Source of the DNA: Streptomyces sp. CBMA123
Lineage (GTDB): Bacteria; Actinomycetota; Actinomycetes; Streptomycetales; Streptomycetaceae
NCBI RefSeq assembly: GCF_014596465.1
Contig: NZ_MECK01000146.1
Coordinates: forward strand, 1 to 62,707
DNA length: 62,707 nt
Direction: 5' to 3'
Shown here: positions 24,900 through 33,563 of the stretch, piece after piece
Numbering within the stretch: position 1 is the stretch's first letter
How the letters are laid out: each line of letters opens with the position of its first letter
Translations under genes and position numbers: made by a program
Notes under the pieces: generated by a model
The model's database searches: none
What the model saw: the letters and a program-made list of their open reading frames with translations, nothing else
Told to the model about the DNA's origin: nothing

Positions 24900-25853
24900 T
24901 CACCCTGACTTCGTGCCGGTGAGAAGGGGCCAGAGGTCTTCCGCCCGCTGTGTGAGCGCCGTACGGCCGAGGCGGGCCGACCAGTGGGCTTCGTCCCCGT
25001 CCTCGTCGCGCCAGGACCACAGCCGGGTGGTGGCGAAGCGCAGTTCGCTGAGTTCGGTGAAGCCGATGGCGCCGTGCAGTTGGTGGGCGATCCTGGTGAT
25101 CTCTGCGACCGAGGCGGAGGCCTGGGCCTTGGCGGCGGCGATGGCGAACGCCGCCTCGAAGCCGTGGAGTTCGACCGCTTCTCCGGCTGCCTCCACTGCG
25201 GCGTCGACCAGCGCGGACTCCTCGATGAGCCGGGCCTCTTCCTGCTTGACGGCCTGGAAGTGGCTGAGCGGCCGGCCGAACTGGATGCGGCTGGAGGTGT
25301 GGGCCACCGTCAGCTCGACGCAGCGCTCGGCCGCCCCGGCGATCAGTGCCGCGCGGGCCAGGGCGGCGCGCAGCTCGCACTCGGTCAGCAGGTCCGGGGT
25401 GAGGGGGCGAACGAGCTCGGCAGGGACCTGGTAGTCGGCCAGGTGCAGGGTGTCGCGCGGCTCTCCGGCGAGGTTGGAGCCGGCTGCGATCGTCGTACGA
25501 GCGGGGTCGACGGGGAACAGGACGGGTCCGCCCGGACCCTGCGCCGCGACCAGTACGGTGGCGCTGCCGCCCCAGGGCACCCGGGGCAGGGTGCCCGAGA
25601 CGCGTAGGGCGAGGTCCTCGCCCATGGTCCCCGCCGGGCCGACGTGGAAGGCGGCGGGGTGGGCCCAGGTGATCGCCAGGCTGGTGGCCAGGCAGTAGGT
25701 CAAGGGGCCTGCGGGTAGGCCGAGTCCGGTGCGCTCGGCGAGCGGCCGGGCGACGAGGATGCTTTCGGCAACCGGGCCGTTCGCGGATCCGGACCCGGTC
25801 CCTGCGAGGCGCCCTGCAGAACGGACTTCGGCAAGCTGCTGCGAGATGCTCAT
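24900..25853 (-). CDS. Acyl-CoA dehydrogenase, small (beta-type) subunit
   Basis: This 317-residue protein keeps the C-terminal ACAD helical domain (AHTSSRIQFGRPLSHFQAVK near residue 195; IAHQLHGAIGFTELSELRF near residue 265). It is about 70 residues shorter than a full ACAD and lacks most of the N-terminal helical domain. This matches the non-catalytic partners in heteromeric ACADs such as the ChsE1-ChsE2 type of steroid side-chain degradation. Its ATG overlaps the stop of the full-length ACAD gene (ATGA), consistent with an alpha2beta2 enzyme. Confidence 0.82.
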   Translation of the reverse strand: MSISQQLAEVRSAGRLAGTGSGSANGPVAESILVARPLAERTGLGLPAGPLTYCLATSLAITWAHPAAFHVGPAGTMGEDLALRVSGTLPRVPWGGSATVLVAAQGPGGPVLFPVDPARTTIAAGSNLAGEPRDTLHLADYQVPAELVRPLTPDLLTECELRAALARAALIAGAAERCVELTVAHTSSRIQFGRPLSHFQAVKQEEARLIEESALVDAAVEAAGEAVELHGFEAAFAIAAAKAQASASVAEITRIAHQLHGAIGFTELSELRFATTRLWSWRDEDGDEAHWSARLGRTALTQRAEDLWPLLTGTKSG

Positions 25854-27010
25854 GACTGCTGCTCCTGCTGCTCAAGGGCTCGGGTGATGATGCCGCGAAG
25901 GATTTCGTTGGTGCCGCCGCGCAGGGTGTATGCGGGGGTGTGCAGGAGTGCGATGGCGAGGAGTTCGGGGTACGTGCCGGGCGTGGCTCCGGCGTCGGCG
26001 GCCACCGGCAGTATCCGCCGGGCCTCGTTCACCACCTCCCCTTCGAGTCGGGTACCTAGGTCCTTCACCAGGGCTGCCTGGGCGTCGGCGGGGCGTCCTG
26101 CGTCCAGCGCCGCGGCCACCCCGAGGGAGAGCCGGCGTACGGCGTACACCCGCGCGAGGAGAGCGCCGAGGCGGGCCTGCTGGTCGGCGGTGGTAGCGCG
26201 GCCCGACAGCTCACGCACCAGCGCGACAAGCAACGGGAAGGTACTCAAGTACCTCTCGGGGCCGCTGCGTTCGAAGGCGAGCTCGCCGGTCACCTGTGCC
26301 CAGCCGTCGCCCTCGCTGCCGAGCAGCATGCTGTCGGGGACCTCGACGCCCTCCAGGTGGAAATAGTTGAAGGTGTGCTCACCGGTCAGCAGCCGGATCG
26401 GCTCCACGCGCACCCCGGGGGCGCGCAGGTCCACGATGAACTGGCTGAGTCCCTGGTGGCGGTCGGTGTGGTCGCTGGTGCGGGCCAGGACGATCGCGTA
26501 GTCGTTGACGTGTGCGCCGCCGGTCCACATCTTGGTGCCGGTCAGCTTCCAGCCGCCGTCGTCGATGCGCTCGGCGCGGGTCGCCACGTTCGCCAGGTCG
26601 GACCCGGCCTGCGCCTCGCTCATCCCGATGGAGAAGAAGCAGCGGCCCTCGACGATGGCGGGCAGGAAGCGCTTCTTCTGCTCCTCGCTGCCGTGAGCCA
26701 GGATCGAGGGCGCGGCCTGGCGGTCGGCGACCCAGTGCGCGGAGACCGGAGCCCCGGCGGCGAGCAGTTCCTCGATCACCACCACCCGGGCGGCGAAGCC
26801 CAGGCCGCCCCCGCCGTACTCCTGGGGCAGGGCCATGCCCACCCAGCCGCACTCGGCGAGCCTGCGGCTGAACTCCGGCAGCCAGCCGGTCAGCCAGGAA
26901 TCCGGGCGCCCGAGCACGGTGCCGTGGGCGCGCTCCTCGTCAAGGAACCGGCGGACCTTCAGACGTAGTTCGAGGGCTTGGGCGGGCAGCAGTGCTGATG
27001 TGTCGGTCAT
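25850..27010 (-). CDS. Acyl-CoA dehydrogenase, large (alpha-type) subunit
   Basis: A 386-residue FAD-dependent ACAD. It has the N-terminal helix domain with GWVGMALPQEYGGGGLGF near residue 56, FAD-binding SIGMSEAQAGSDLANV near residue 127 and WKLTGTKMWTGGAHVNDYAI near residue 154, and the C-terminal LRGGTNEILRGIITRAL. The position occupied by Glu in YEGT-type enzymes is Gly (LRGGT), as in the group that places its catalytic base on another helix; FERSG near residue 243 is a candidate. It introduces a 2,3-double bond into an acyl-CoA of unknown structure. It probably pairs with the overlapping small subunit. Confidence 0.87.
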   Translation of the reverse strand: MTDTSALLPAQALELRLKVRRFLDEERAHGTVLGRPDSWLTGWLPEFSRRLAECGWVGMALPQEYGGGGLGFAARVVVIEELLAAGAPVSAHWVADRQAAPSILAHGSEEQKKRFLPAIVEGRCFFSIGMSEAQAGSDLANVATRAERIDDGGWKLTGTKMWTGGAHVNDYAIVLARTSDHTDRHQGLSQFIVDLRAPGVRVEPIRLLTGEHTFNYFHLEGVEVPDSMLLGSEGDGWAQVTGELAFERSGPERYLSTFPLLVALVRELSGRATTADQQARLGALLARVYAVRRLSLGVAAALDAGRPADAQAALVKDLGTRLEGEVVNEARRILPVAADAGATPGTYPELLAIALLHTPAYTLRGGTNEILRGIITRALEQQEQQS

Positions 27011-27023
27011 GGCGGACTCCTGT

Positions 27024-28202
27024 TCAGGCGGTGTGCGCGGGGCGCAGCAGGTTCGTGTCGAAGCCGGCCTCGCGCAGCACCTCGTCGGTGTGCTCGCCGA
27101 TGGCCGGGCAGGGGCGCAGCGGCGGGACGGGGTCGGCGGAGTAGCGCACCGGGCGGGCGATGGACCGGTAGACGCCCTCGGTGGGGTGCTCGACCTCGGT
27201 GAGCAGACCGCCTTCGCGGGCGTACAAGCTGGTCGCGGCCGAGGCGATCGAGTGCACGGGAGCAGCGGGGATGCTCACGCGGTGGCAGAAGTCCCGCCAG
27301 GTCGCGGTGGTGTGCTGCCGGGCGAGCTCGTCCAGTACGGGGTAGAGCTCGTCGGCGTTGGCGGCGCGCGTGGCGCGGGTGGCGAACCGCGGGTCGTCGG
27401 CGAGTTCGGGGCGGCCGGCGAACGCGGTGAAGTCGCGCCAGTTGCGGTCGCTGTGCGGCAGGATGCACATCCAGCCGTCGGCGGTGCGCTGGGCGCGGCG
27501 GGCGCGGCTCATCGAGCGGGGTGCACCGAAGGAGCCGTCGGGCTCCAGCACGGCCTCGCCGAGGTGCTCGACGAGGTTGAAGGCCATCATCACATCGGCC
27601 ATCGGCACTTCGATGTGCTGGCCTCCGCCGCCGTTGGCGCGGTGGTGCAGGGCAGCGAGCACGGACTGGGTGATCTGCAGGCCGCAGATCTTGTCGGCGA
27701 GCAGGGTTGGCACGAAGTGCGGTTCCCCGCTGGCCTGTTGGTTGAGCCAGACCAGCCCGGAGACGGCCTGGATGATGTCGTCGTACGCGGCGAGGGTGCC
27801 GAGCTCGCTGTCGCTGCGGAAGCCCTGGGCGTTGACCTGGATCAGCTCCGGGTTGGCGGCGGCGAGTTCCTCGGGGGTGAGCCGGAGCCTGGCCAGGGCC
27901 TGCGGGCGGATGTTGGTCAGGAACACATCGGCGGTACGGAGCAGCGTGAGCAGCGCCTCACGGCCGTGCGGGGCCTTCAGATCGAGAGCGACGCTGCGCT
28001 TGTTGCGGTTGAGGTTGAGGGCCGCACCGCCCATTCCGGGGTGGCGGATCGGCGGGTAGCTGCGCGTCATGTCGCCGACGGGCGGCTCGACCTTGATCAC
28101 GTCGGCGCCCAGGTCGCCGAGCTGCTGGGCAGCGTACGGCACCATGATCACGCTGCCGAGTTCGATGACGCGGACACCGGCGAGCATTCCTGTCTTCGGC
28201 AT
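27024..28202 (-). CDS. CaiB/BaiF family CoA-transferase
   Basis: This 392-residue class III CoA-transferase starts MPKTGMLAGVRVIELGSVIM. It has the family features LGADVIKVEPPVGD near residue 33, LNRNKRSVALDLKAPHGREAL near residue 64 (positions 64-83) and the region around residue 170 that carries the active-site Asp (LLADKICGLQ). Such enzymes move CoA between carboxylic acids, so this one most likely activates the pathway substrate. It is the first gene of the minus operon, 13 bases before the large ACAD. Substrate unknown. Confidence 0.88.
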   Translation of the reverse strand: MPKTGMLAGVRVIELGSVIMVPYAAQQLGDLGADVIKVEPPVGDMTRSYPPIRHPGMGGAALNLNRNKRSVALDLKAPHGREALLTLLRTADVFLTNIRPQALARLRLTPEELAAANPELIQVNAQGFRSDSELGTLAAYDDIIQAVSGLVWLNQQASGEPHFVPTLLADKICGLQITQSVLAALHHRANGGGGQHIEVPMADVMMAFNLVEHLGEAVLEPDGSFGAPRSMSRARRAQRTADGWMCILPHSDRNWRDFTAFAGRPELADDPRFATRATRAANADELYPVLDELARQHTTATWRDFCHRVSIPAAPVHSIASAATSLYAREGGLLTEVEHPTEGVYRSIARPVRYSADPVPPLRPCPAIGEHTDEVLREAGFDTNLLRPAHTA

Positions 28203-28302
28203 TTCGCCTCCGTTTCGGGATCGTTCGGTGAATCCAGGAAAGCCCGAACAGGCGGTCTGTGGCCAATACCGATGTACCTATGAAAATCTGGGGCCAGGCA
28301 TA

Positions 28303-28315
28303 TCACCGCAGGTGA
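28303..28315. promoter_or_regulatory. Small inverted repeat in the divergent catabolic promoter
   Basis: TCACC-GCA-GGTGA lies midway in the 227-base gap between the two divergent CaiB genes, within an AT-richer stretch that also contains TATATGACGG. It is a plausible LysR half-site arrangement but no conserved T-N11-A box could be fixed with confidence. Confidence 0.3.
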
Positions 28316-28429
28316 ACTGCCCTCTATATGACGGACCGTATAGCCACTGCCTGGAACTCGTATTGGACCGGGCCGAAGGGGCGCGGCTTTCCTGAAGGCA
28401 GCAGAAGTCCTTCGGAAAGGATCCCGGTC

Positions 28430-29833
28430 ATGCCACGCACTCCTCATGACGTACTCGACGGCCTCTACCGTGAACTCGGCGTCGGCGCCGCGGACGCGGG
28501 CGGCCAGGTCACCATCACCGGCGCCGACCCGGTCACCCCCTCCGTGCACCGGATCGGCGACGCCGCCGCGGCCGCGCTCGCGGCGCTCGGCACGGAGGTC
28601 GCCGCGCTGTGGCGGGAGCGCGGCGGGGACGGGCAGGATGTCACCGTGTCGGTGGAGTCGGCCGTGCACCAGCTGATGGCCGTGTTCCTGACCAGCGTCA
28701 ACGGCGTTGCCGTCACTGCACTCGCCGAGGACCCGAACCTGCTCGGGAACAGCGACTTCTACCGCGCCGCCGACGGCCGCCACGTCTACGTGCTGCTGAG
28801 CTACCCGCATCTGCGCGATACGGCGTGCGAGGTTCTGGACTGCCCGCCCGACCGGGAGCGGATCGCGGACGCCGTCGCGCGCTGGGACGCCTTCGCGCTG
28901 GAGGAGGCGATCTGTGCGCGGGGCGGCACCGCCATCGCCGTACGGACGCAGGCCGAGTGGCGCGAGCACCCGCAGGGCCGGCTGCTCGACCAGGGCCCGC
29001 TGATCCACATCGACAAACTGGGCGACAGCGCGCCCGAGCCCTTCCCCGGCGGGGCCGAACTCCCGCTCTCCGGCGTGCGTGTGCTGGACAACACGCACGT
29101 CATCGCCGGGCCGATCGCCGCCAGGATGACCGCCGAGCTGGGCGCGGACGTACTGCACCTGTCCTCCCCCGCACACCCCGACCCCAACGGCATGATCATC
29201 GAGACCGGCATCGGCAAGCGCGCCGCCTTCTGCGACCTGAACGCCCCCGGCCAGGCGAAGGCCTTCCACCGGGTACTGGCGGAGACGGACGTGTATGTGA
29301 GCAACTACCTGAACCTGGACACCAAGGGCTTCGGACCGGCGGCCTTGGCCGAGGAGCGGCCCGGACTCGTCCTCTTGGACTTCCACGGCTGGGGCACGAC
29401 CGGACCGTGGTCGCGACGCGGCGGATTCGACCAACTCGCCTGTGCAGCGAGCGGATTCTCCGCCGAGGAGGGTTCCTTCAGCGGGCCCAGGCTGCCGCCC
29501 ACCTATCTGCTCAACGACTACCTCGCGGCGATCCTGGGCGCAGCCGGCACGGTGGAGGCGCTGCGCCGCCGGGCCCGCGAGGGCGGGACCTGGCGGGTGC
29601 ACGTGGATCTGGCCAAGGTCTCGATGTGGGTGCAGGACCTGGGGCTGTTCCCGCGCGCGCAGGTCCGCGACCTGCCCGCCCCCGACCCCACCGATGCCGC
29701 CGGTCACCTCACCACTGTCGAGGGTCCGTTCGGCAGCACCAGCTATCTGCCGACACGCATCGCGTACTCCACGCTGCGCCCCCGTCTCACCCGCAGCGCC
29801 GAGCCCCTGGGCGCCTCCACCCTGGCCTGGTGA
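28430..29833 (+). CDS. CaiB/BaiF family CoA-transferase with an extended N-terminus
   Basis: A 467-residue protein starting MPRTPHDVLDGLYRELGVG, with ribosome site GGAAAGGA upstream of the ATG at 28430. An N-terminal region (1-190), with ITGADPVTPSVHRIGDAAAA and ALWRERGGDGQDVTV, precedes a CaiB/BaiF core from about residue 203 (LSGVRVLDNTHVIAGPIAAR). It has ELGADVLHLSSPAHPD and KRAAFCDLNAPG. The same layout occurs in the third CaiB protein of this cluster. The active-site Asp expected after the core's first third is not obvious, so catalysis is uncertain. It heads the plus-strand operon with the ADC-like gene. Confidence 0.82.
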   Translation: MPRTPHDVLDGLYRELGVGAADAGGQVTITGADPVTPSVHRIGDAAAAALAALGTEVAALWRERGGDGQDVTVSVESAVHQLMAVFLTSVNGVAVTALAEDPNLLGNSDFYRAADGRHVYVLLSYPHLRDTACEVLDCPPDRERIADAVARWDAFALEEAICARGGTAIAVRTQAEWREHPQGRLLDQGPLIHIDKLGDSAPEPFPGGAELPLSGVRVLDNTHVIAGPIAARMTAELGADVLHLSSPAHPDPNGMIIETGIGKRAAFCDLNAPGQAKAFHRVLAETDVYVSNYLNLDTKGFGPAALAEERPGLVLLDFHGWGTTGPWSRRGGFDQLACAASGFSAEEGSFSGPRLPPTYLLNDYLAAILGAAGTVEALRRRAREGGTWRVHVDLAKVSMWVQDLGLFPRAQVRDLPAPDPTDAAGHLTTVEGPFGSTSYLPTRIAYSTLRPRLTRSAEPLGASTLAW

Positions 29834-30591
29834 TCCCGATGCGCGCCGGCGACATCCCCGACCTGCTGCTCACCACACCGGTGAACTCCCCCGCCTACCC
29901 GCTGCCCCCGTACCGCTTCACCGACCGTGAGTACCTGACCATCACCTACCGCACCGAACCCGACGCCCTGCGGCGCGTCGTCCCCGAGCCACTGGCCGTG
30001 CCCGAGCCGCTGGTCCGCTTCGAGGTCATCCGGATGCCGGACGTCACCGGCCTCGGCAGCTACAGCGAGTCCGGCCAGCTGGTCCCAGTCGAACTCGACG
30101 GCGAGCAGGGCGAGTTCAGTCTGGCGATGTACGTGGACAGCGCACCGGCCATCGCCTCGGGGCGCGAACTGAGCGCGTACCCGAAGAAGGCGGGATCGCC
30201 CCGCCTCTACGTCGACGGCGACACCCTGGTCGGCACCCTCGACCACGGCTCGCTGCGGGTGGCCACCGCGACCATGGGCTACAAGCACCGGCCGCTCGAC
30301 CCCGCCCGGGCCCGCGCCGAACTCGCCGCGCCCACCTACCTGCTGGGTATCGACCGCGGATACGACGGCGCTCCCCTGCGCTGCGAACTCCTCCGCACCC
30401 GGATCACCGATCTCACCGTCAAGGGTGCCTGGTCCGGGCCCGCGCGGCTCCAGCTCTTCGAGCACGCGCTCGCACCGCTGGCCGATCTGCCCGTACGCGA
30501 GGTCGTGCGCGCCACCCATGTGCTGGCCGACCTCACCCTCGCCCCCGCCGAACCCGTGCATGACTACCTCAAGAAGGTGCCTTCCGCATGA
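29830..30591 (+). CDS. Acetoacetate decarboxylase-family protein
   Basis: A 253-residue protein with GTG start overlapping the upstream stop (GTGA). It contains the family core FEVIRMPDVTGLGSYSE near residue 64, and the Schiff-base lysine motif RELSAYPKKAGSPRLYV near residues 114-130, where acetoacetate decarboxylase has a Lys-Lys pair. The family decarboxylates beta-keto acids or, in Streptomyces relatives, performs aldol/dehydratase chemistry. In this cluster it could remove CO2 from a keto-acid intermediate. ATG 29839 is an alternative start. Confidence 0.85.
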   Translation: MIPMRAGDIPDLLLTTPVNSPAYPLPPYRFTDREYLTITYRTEPDALRRVVPEPLAVPEPLVRFEVIRMPDVTGLGSYSESGQLVPVELDGEQGEFSLAMYVDSAPAIASGRELSAYPKKAGSPRLYVDGDTLVGTLDHGSLRVATATMGYKHRPLDPARARAELAAPTYLLGIDRGYDGAPLRCELLRTRITDLTVKGAWSGPARLQLFEHALAPLADLPVREVVRATHVLADLTLAPAEPVHDYLKKVPSA

Positions 30592-31511
30592 GCCCCGTCC
30601 GAGCAACCGTCGTCGGCGCCGGCCTGATCGGCACCTCCTGGACCGCCCTGTTCCTGGCAGGCGGCCTGGAGGTCACCGTCTGCGACCCGCGCCCCGACCT
30701 GGACGCCTACCTGGACACCGAACTCGCCGCCTGCGAACCGGCACTGCGCCGACTCGGCTTCGACACCGCGCATCTGACCGCGCGCCTGCGCCTGGAGCCC
30801 GACCTGGCCCGCGCTGTCGCGCAGGCCGATGTCGTACAGGAGAACGGCCCGGAGCGGCTGCCGCTCAAGCAGGAGCTGTGGCAGCGCATCGAGCAGTACG
30901 CCCCGGCGGACACGCTGCTGGCCACCTCGACCTCCGGCATTTCGGCCACCGCCATCGCCGAGGCCCTGCGCAGCCCCGAGCGGCTGGTAGTGGGGCATCC
31001 CTTCAACCCGCCGCATCTGATCCCGCTGGTCGAGATCGTCCCCGGCGCGCTTACCTCGGCCGAAACCGTCGAGAAGGCACGGCAGTTCTACGCCTCACTC
31101 GGCAAGCGGCCCCAGGTGCTGCGCAAGGAGGTCCCCGGGTTCGTCGCCAACCGGCTGCAGTCCGCGCTGTTCCGCGAGGCCGTGCACCTGGTGGCCACCG
31201 GTGTGGTGACCGAGCAGGAGCTGGACTCCATCGTCACCTCTTCGATCGGCCTGCGCTGGGCGGTGGACGGCCCCTTCCGCTCCTTCCACCTGGGCGGCGG
31301 TCAGGGCGGACTGCCCGACTTCCTGGCCCACCTCGGACCCCAGATGGAAGCCGCCTGGCCGACCCTCGGCACTCCCTCCTTCGACGAGCCGACGCTTGCC
31401 CTGCTCATCACCCAGGCCAAGGAGTTCCTGGCCGAGGGCAGCGTCACCGAACTGGCCGCCGAACGCGACCGTCGCCAGATCGCGCTGATGCGCGCGCTCG
31501 ACAAGCACTGA
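30588..31511 (+). CDS. 3-hydroxyacyl-CoA / L-carnitine dehydrogenase-family NAD enzyme
   Basis: A 307-residue protein overlapping the previous gene by ATGA. The Rossmann motif is ATVVGAGLIGTSWTALFLAG (residues 6-25). SGISATAIAEALRSPERLVV near residue 115 and GHPFNPPHLIPLVEIVPG near residue 135 carry the catalytic His, and EVPGFVANRLQSALFREAVH lies near residue 181. Family members are 3-hydroxybutyryl-CoA dehydrogenase, L-gulonate 3-dehydrogenase and L-carnitine dehydrogenase; the short single-domain length and lack of a tandem C-domain favour a small hydroxy-acid substrate. NAD-dependent oxidation of a 3-hydroxy group is expected. Confidence 0.87.
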   Translation: MSPVRATVVGAGLIGTSWTALFLAGGLEVTVCDPRPDLDAYLDTELAACEPALRRLGFDTAHLTARLRLEPDLARAVAQADVVQENGPERLPLKQELWQRIEQYAPADTLLATSTSGISATAIAEALRSPERLVVGHPFNPPHLIPLVEIVPGALTSAETVEKARQFYASLGKRPQVLRKEVPGFVANRLQSALFREAVHLVATGVVTEQELDSIVTSSIGLRWAVDGPFRSFHLGGGQGGLPDFLAHLGPQMEAAWPTLGTPSFDEPTLALLITQAKEFLAEGSVTELAAERDRRQIALMRALDKH

Positions 31512-31561
31512 CCCCTCTCCCGCAGCTGACCCCCGATTCAGGCAAGCACCCTGGAGCAGTC

Positions 31562-33064
31562 ATGTCCCTGTCCGACAGCATCGCCAAGGCGGTCGCGAAC
31601 CCCGCTACCGACGACGCCTTCGACATCCACACCGCGCTCGACGAGGTACTCGGCACCATCGGACTGAACCGCGCCGACACCGGCGGGAGCTTCACCTTCC
31701 GCGGCGCCGACCCGATCGTGCCCAGCACGCTGCGCCTGGGTGCGGCCACCTCCCTCGCCCTCGCCGCCAAGTCCGCCGCAGTGGCAGCCCTCTGGCGGCA
31801 GCGCGGCGGGCGCGGCCAGGACATCTCGATGGACCTGCGAGTCGCCCCGCACCGGCTGTGCCCCTTCTACGACCAGAAGTGGGAGTTGCTCAACGGCTAC
31901 CCGGGCGGCGCGCCGTCCGTCCCCACCCTTGCCTTCGTCAACGGCTTCTACCGCACTGCGGACGACCGCTGGGTGATGCCGCTCAACCCGTATCCCAACC
32001 TGCGCATCGCCGCCGAGCGCCTGCTCGGTGTGCCCGAGGACCCCGATGCGGTCGCCGCGGCGATCGCCACATGGCGGGCCGCCGAGCTGGAGGAGGCGGC
32101 CGAGCGGGCCGGGGTGGTGCTGCCGATGATCCGTACGCCCCAGGAGTTCCTGAAGGAGCGGCAGTTCACCGAGGTCCTCGCCGGCATGCCGCTGGTGGAG
32201 ATCACCAGGATCGGCGACAGCGACCCCGAGCCGCTGCCCACCGTGGGCGCGGGCGCGACCGCCCCGCTGGCGGGCGTACGGGCGCTGGGCATGGGCCACA
32301 TCATCGCGGGCGCGGGGGCCGGCCGCGCACTGGCCCTGCACGGCGCGGACGTACTGAACCTGTGGCGGCCGGGCGAGCTGGAACACCCGGTGACGTACAA
32401 CACGACCCAGGTGGGGGTGCGCTCGGCCACCGTGGAGCCGCGTACCGCGGAAGGTGCGGCGGCGATACGTGAACTGCTGGCCGGGGCCGACGTGTTCTAC
32501 GCCAACCGCCGCCCGGGCCTGCTCGCCTCGATGGGTCTGTCCGAGGACGAGGCCATCGCCCTGCGCCCCGGCCTGGTCCACGCCACCGTCTCGCTGCACG
32601 GCACCACAGGCCCCTGGGCGAACCGGATCGGGTTCGACCAGACGGCCGGTTCGGTCGCGGGCCTGCTCCACCTGGAGGGTGACGGCGAACGTCCCGCACT
32701 CCCGCCGATCACCGTCGTCAACGACTATCTGGTGGCCTGGTTCCTGACCGCAGGCATCGTCGAGGCGATGCGGCGGCGCGCGGTGGACGGTGGCTCCTAC
32801 CGCGTCCATGTCTCGCTCACACGCGTCGCGCTGTGGATCCTCTCGCTGGGCGTCTTCGACAAGGCGTACGCCACGGCCGTCGCCGGAACCGGCGACGAGC
32901 ACGCCTACCTGGACCCGGAGAGCTTCACCGCCCGCACCCCGCTCGGCGACTACCAGGGCGTCACCGACCAGATCCGGATGTCCGAGACCCCTGGCGCGTA
33001 CCGCCACGTACTGCTGCCGCGAGGATCCTCCCGTCCCGCGTGGGAATCCCCGGCCCGCGCCTGA
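31562..33064 (+). CDS. CaiB/BaiF family CoA-transferase with an extended N-terminus, second copy
   Basis: This 500-residue paralogue of the CaiB gene at 28430 starts MSLSDSIAKAVANP, with ribosome site GGAG six bases upstream. The N-terminal region shares FRGADPIVPSTLRLGAA and ALWRQRGGRGQDISMDL with its paralogue. The core starts near residue 240 (LAGVRALGMGHIIAGAGAG) and keeps FYANRRPGLLASMGLSEDEA near residue 312 and HGTTGPWANRIGFDQTAGSV near residue 347. Two such proteins in one operon could form a heterodimer. The C-terminus SSRPAWESPARA ends just before the VOC remnant. Confidence 0.83.
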   Translation: MSLSDSIAKAVANPATDDAFDIHTALDEVLGTIGLNRADTGGSFTFRGADPIVPSTLRLGAATSLALAAKSAAVAALWRQRGGRGQDISMDLRVAPHRLCPFYDQKWELLNGYPGGAPSVPTLAFVNGFYRTADDRWVMPLNPYPNLRIAAERLLGVPEDPDAVAAAIATWRAAELEEAAERAGVVLPMIRTPQEFLKERQFTEVLAGMPLVEITRIGDSDPEPLPTVGAGATAPLAGVRALGMGHIIAGAGAGRALALHGADVLNLWRPGELEHPVTYNTTQVGVRSATVEPRTAEGAAAIRELLAGADVFYANRRPGLLASMGLSEDEAIALRPGLVHATVSLHGTTGPWANRIGFDQTAGSVAGLLHLEGDGERPALPPITVVNDYLVAWFLTAGIVEAMRRRAVDGGSYRVHVSLTRVALWILSLGVFDKAYATAVAGTGDEHAYLDPESFTARTPLGDYQGVTDQIRMSETPGAYRHVLLPRGSSRPAWESPARA

Positions 33065-33138
33065 GCACGGCGCCGCCGACCGCATCGCGCCGAAGTGGCG
33101 GAAAGCATCCCGAGCCGAGGAGTCCCGTCCATGCGGAC

Positions 33139-33279
33139 CATCCGATCGGCGTCCTCGCCGACAACCAGGCCAAGGCCATGCACTTCTACACGGAGGTCCT
33201 CGGCATCGTGAAGAAGCACGACGTTCCCGTGGGCGAGCCCATCCGTGCCAGGTTCGGCTACGGCGGCTCCCCGAGCGGA
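33139..33279 (+). pseudogene. VOC/glyoxalase-family protein, N-terminal fragment
   Basis: VLADNQAKAMHFYTEVLGIV followed by KKHDVPVGE is the recognisable first beta-alpha unit of a VOC-family protein, normally about 130 residues. The start codon region is altered and similarity ends near 33280, where the sequence runs into the lead of tRNA fossil 3. The gap 33065-33563 holds only this fragment, the fossil and its terminator. Confidence 0.72.
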
Positions 33280-33418
33280 GCACGGATGGCGCCAAGCCCG
33301 GACGGTTGCAGTTCTGGTTGCGTTCATCCCCGCCCGGCAACGTCCAGACTCGGGCGAGCGAGCCACTCCGCCGCAGCTCAGAACGCCCGCACCCAATCGT
33401 GAACGACCGGACGAACAG

Positions 33419-33472
33419 TTGGAAAGCCTGTGGGGGCAACCCCTCACGAGTTCGAATCTCGTATCCTCCGCC
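33419..33472 (+). pseudogene. Fossil tRNA-Ser(GGA), 3' part, copy 3
   Basis: GTTGGAAAGCCTGTGGGGGC starts the fossil; the T arm and acceptor ATCCTCCG-CC that follow are identical to copies 1 and 2. The anticodon stem 3' side has drifted (GCCTG for GCGTG). The lead upstream (from about 33320, GCGTTCATCCCCGCCCGG) resembles those of copies 2 and 4. It marks the border between the CoA catabolic cluster and the aldehyde-dehydrogenase module. Confidence 0.8.
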
Positions 33473-33477
33473 TTCAC

Positions 33478-33510
33478 GAAGGCCCGGACCGTTCGACGGT
33501 CCGGGCCTTC
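33478..33510. terminator. Terminator downstream of tRNA-Ser fossil 3
   Basis: GAAGGCCCGGACCGT pairs with ACGGTCCGGGCCTTC around a TCG loop. It is nearly identical to the terminator of fossil 1 and also faces the convergent aldehyde dehydrogenase gene. Confidence 0.85.
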
Positions 33511-33563
33511 GTCGTCTCTGGTCTGAGTCGAGGTCAGAGCTCAGCTGCCGCCTCGTCCTCCCC

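Noticed and set aside
24900..25853. The short ACAD as a truncated pseudogene
   Set aside because: It has an intact frame, a coupled start with the large subunit and conserved C-terminal ACAD blocks, so a beta-type subunit is the simpler reading.
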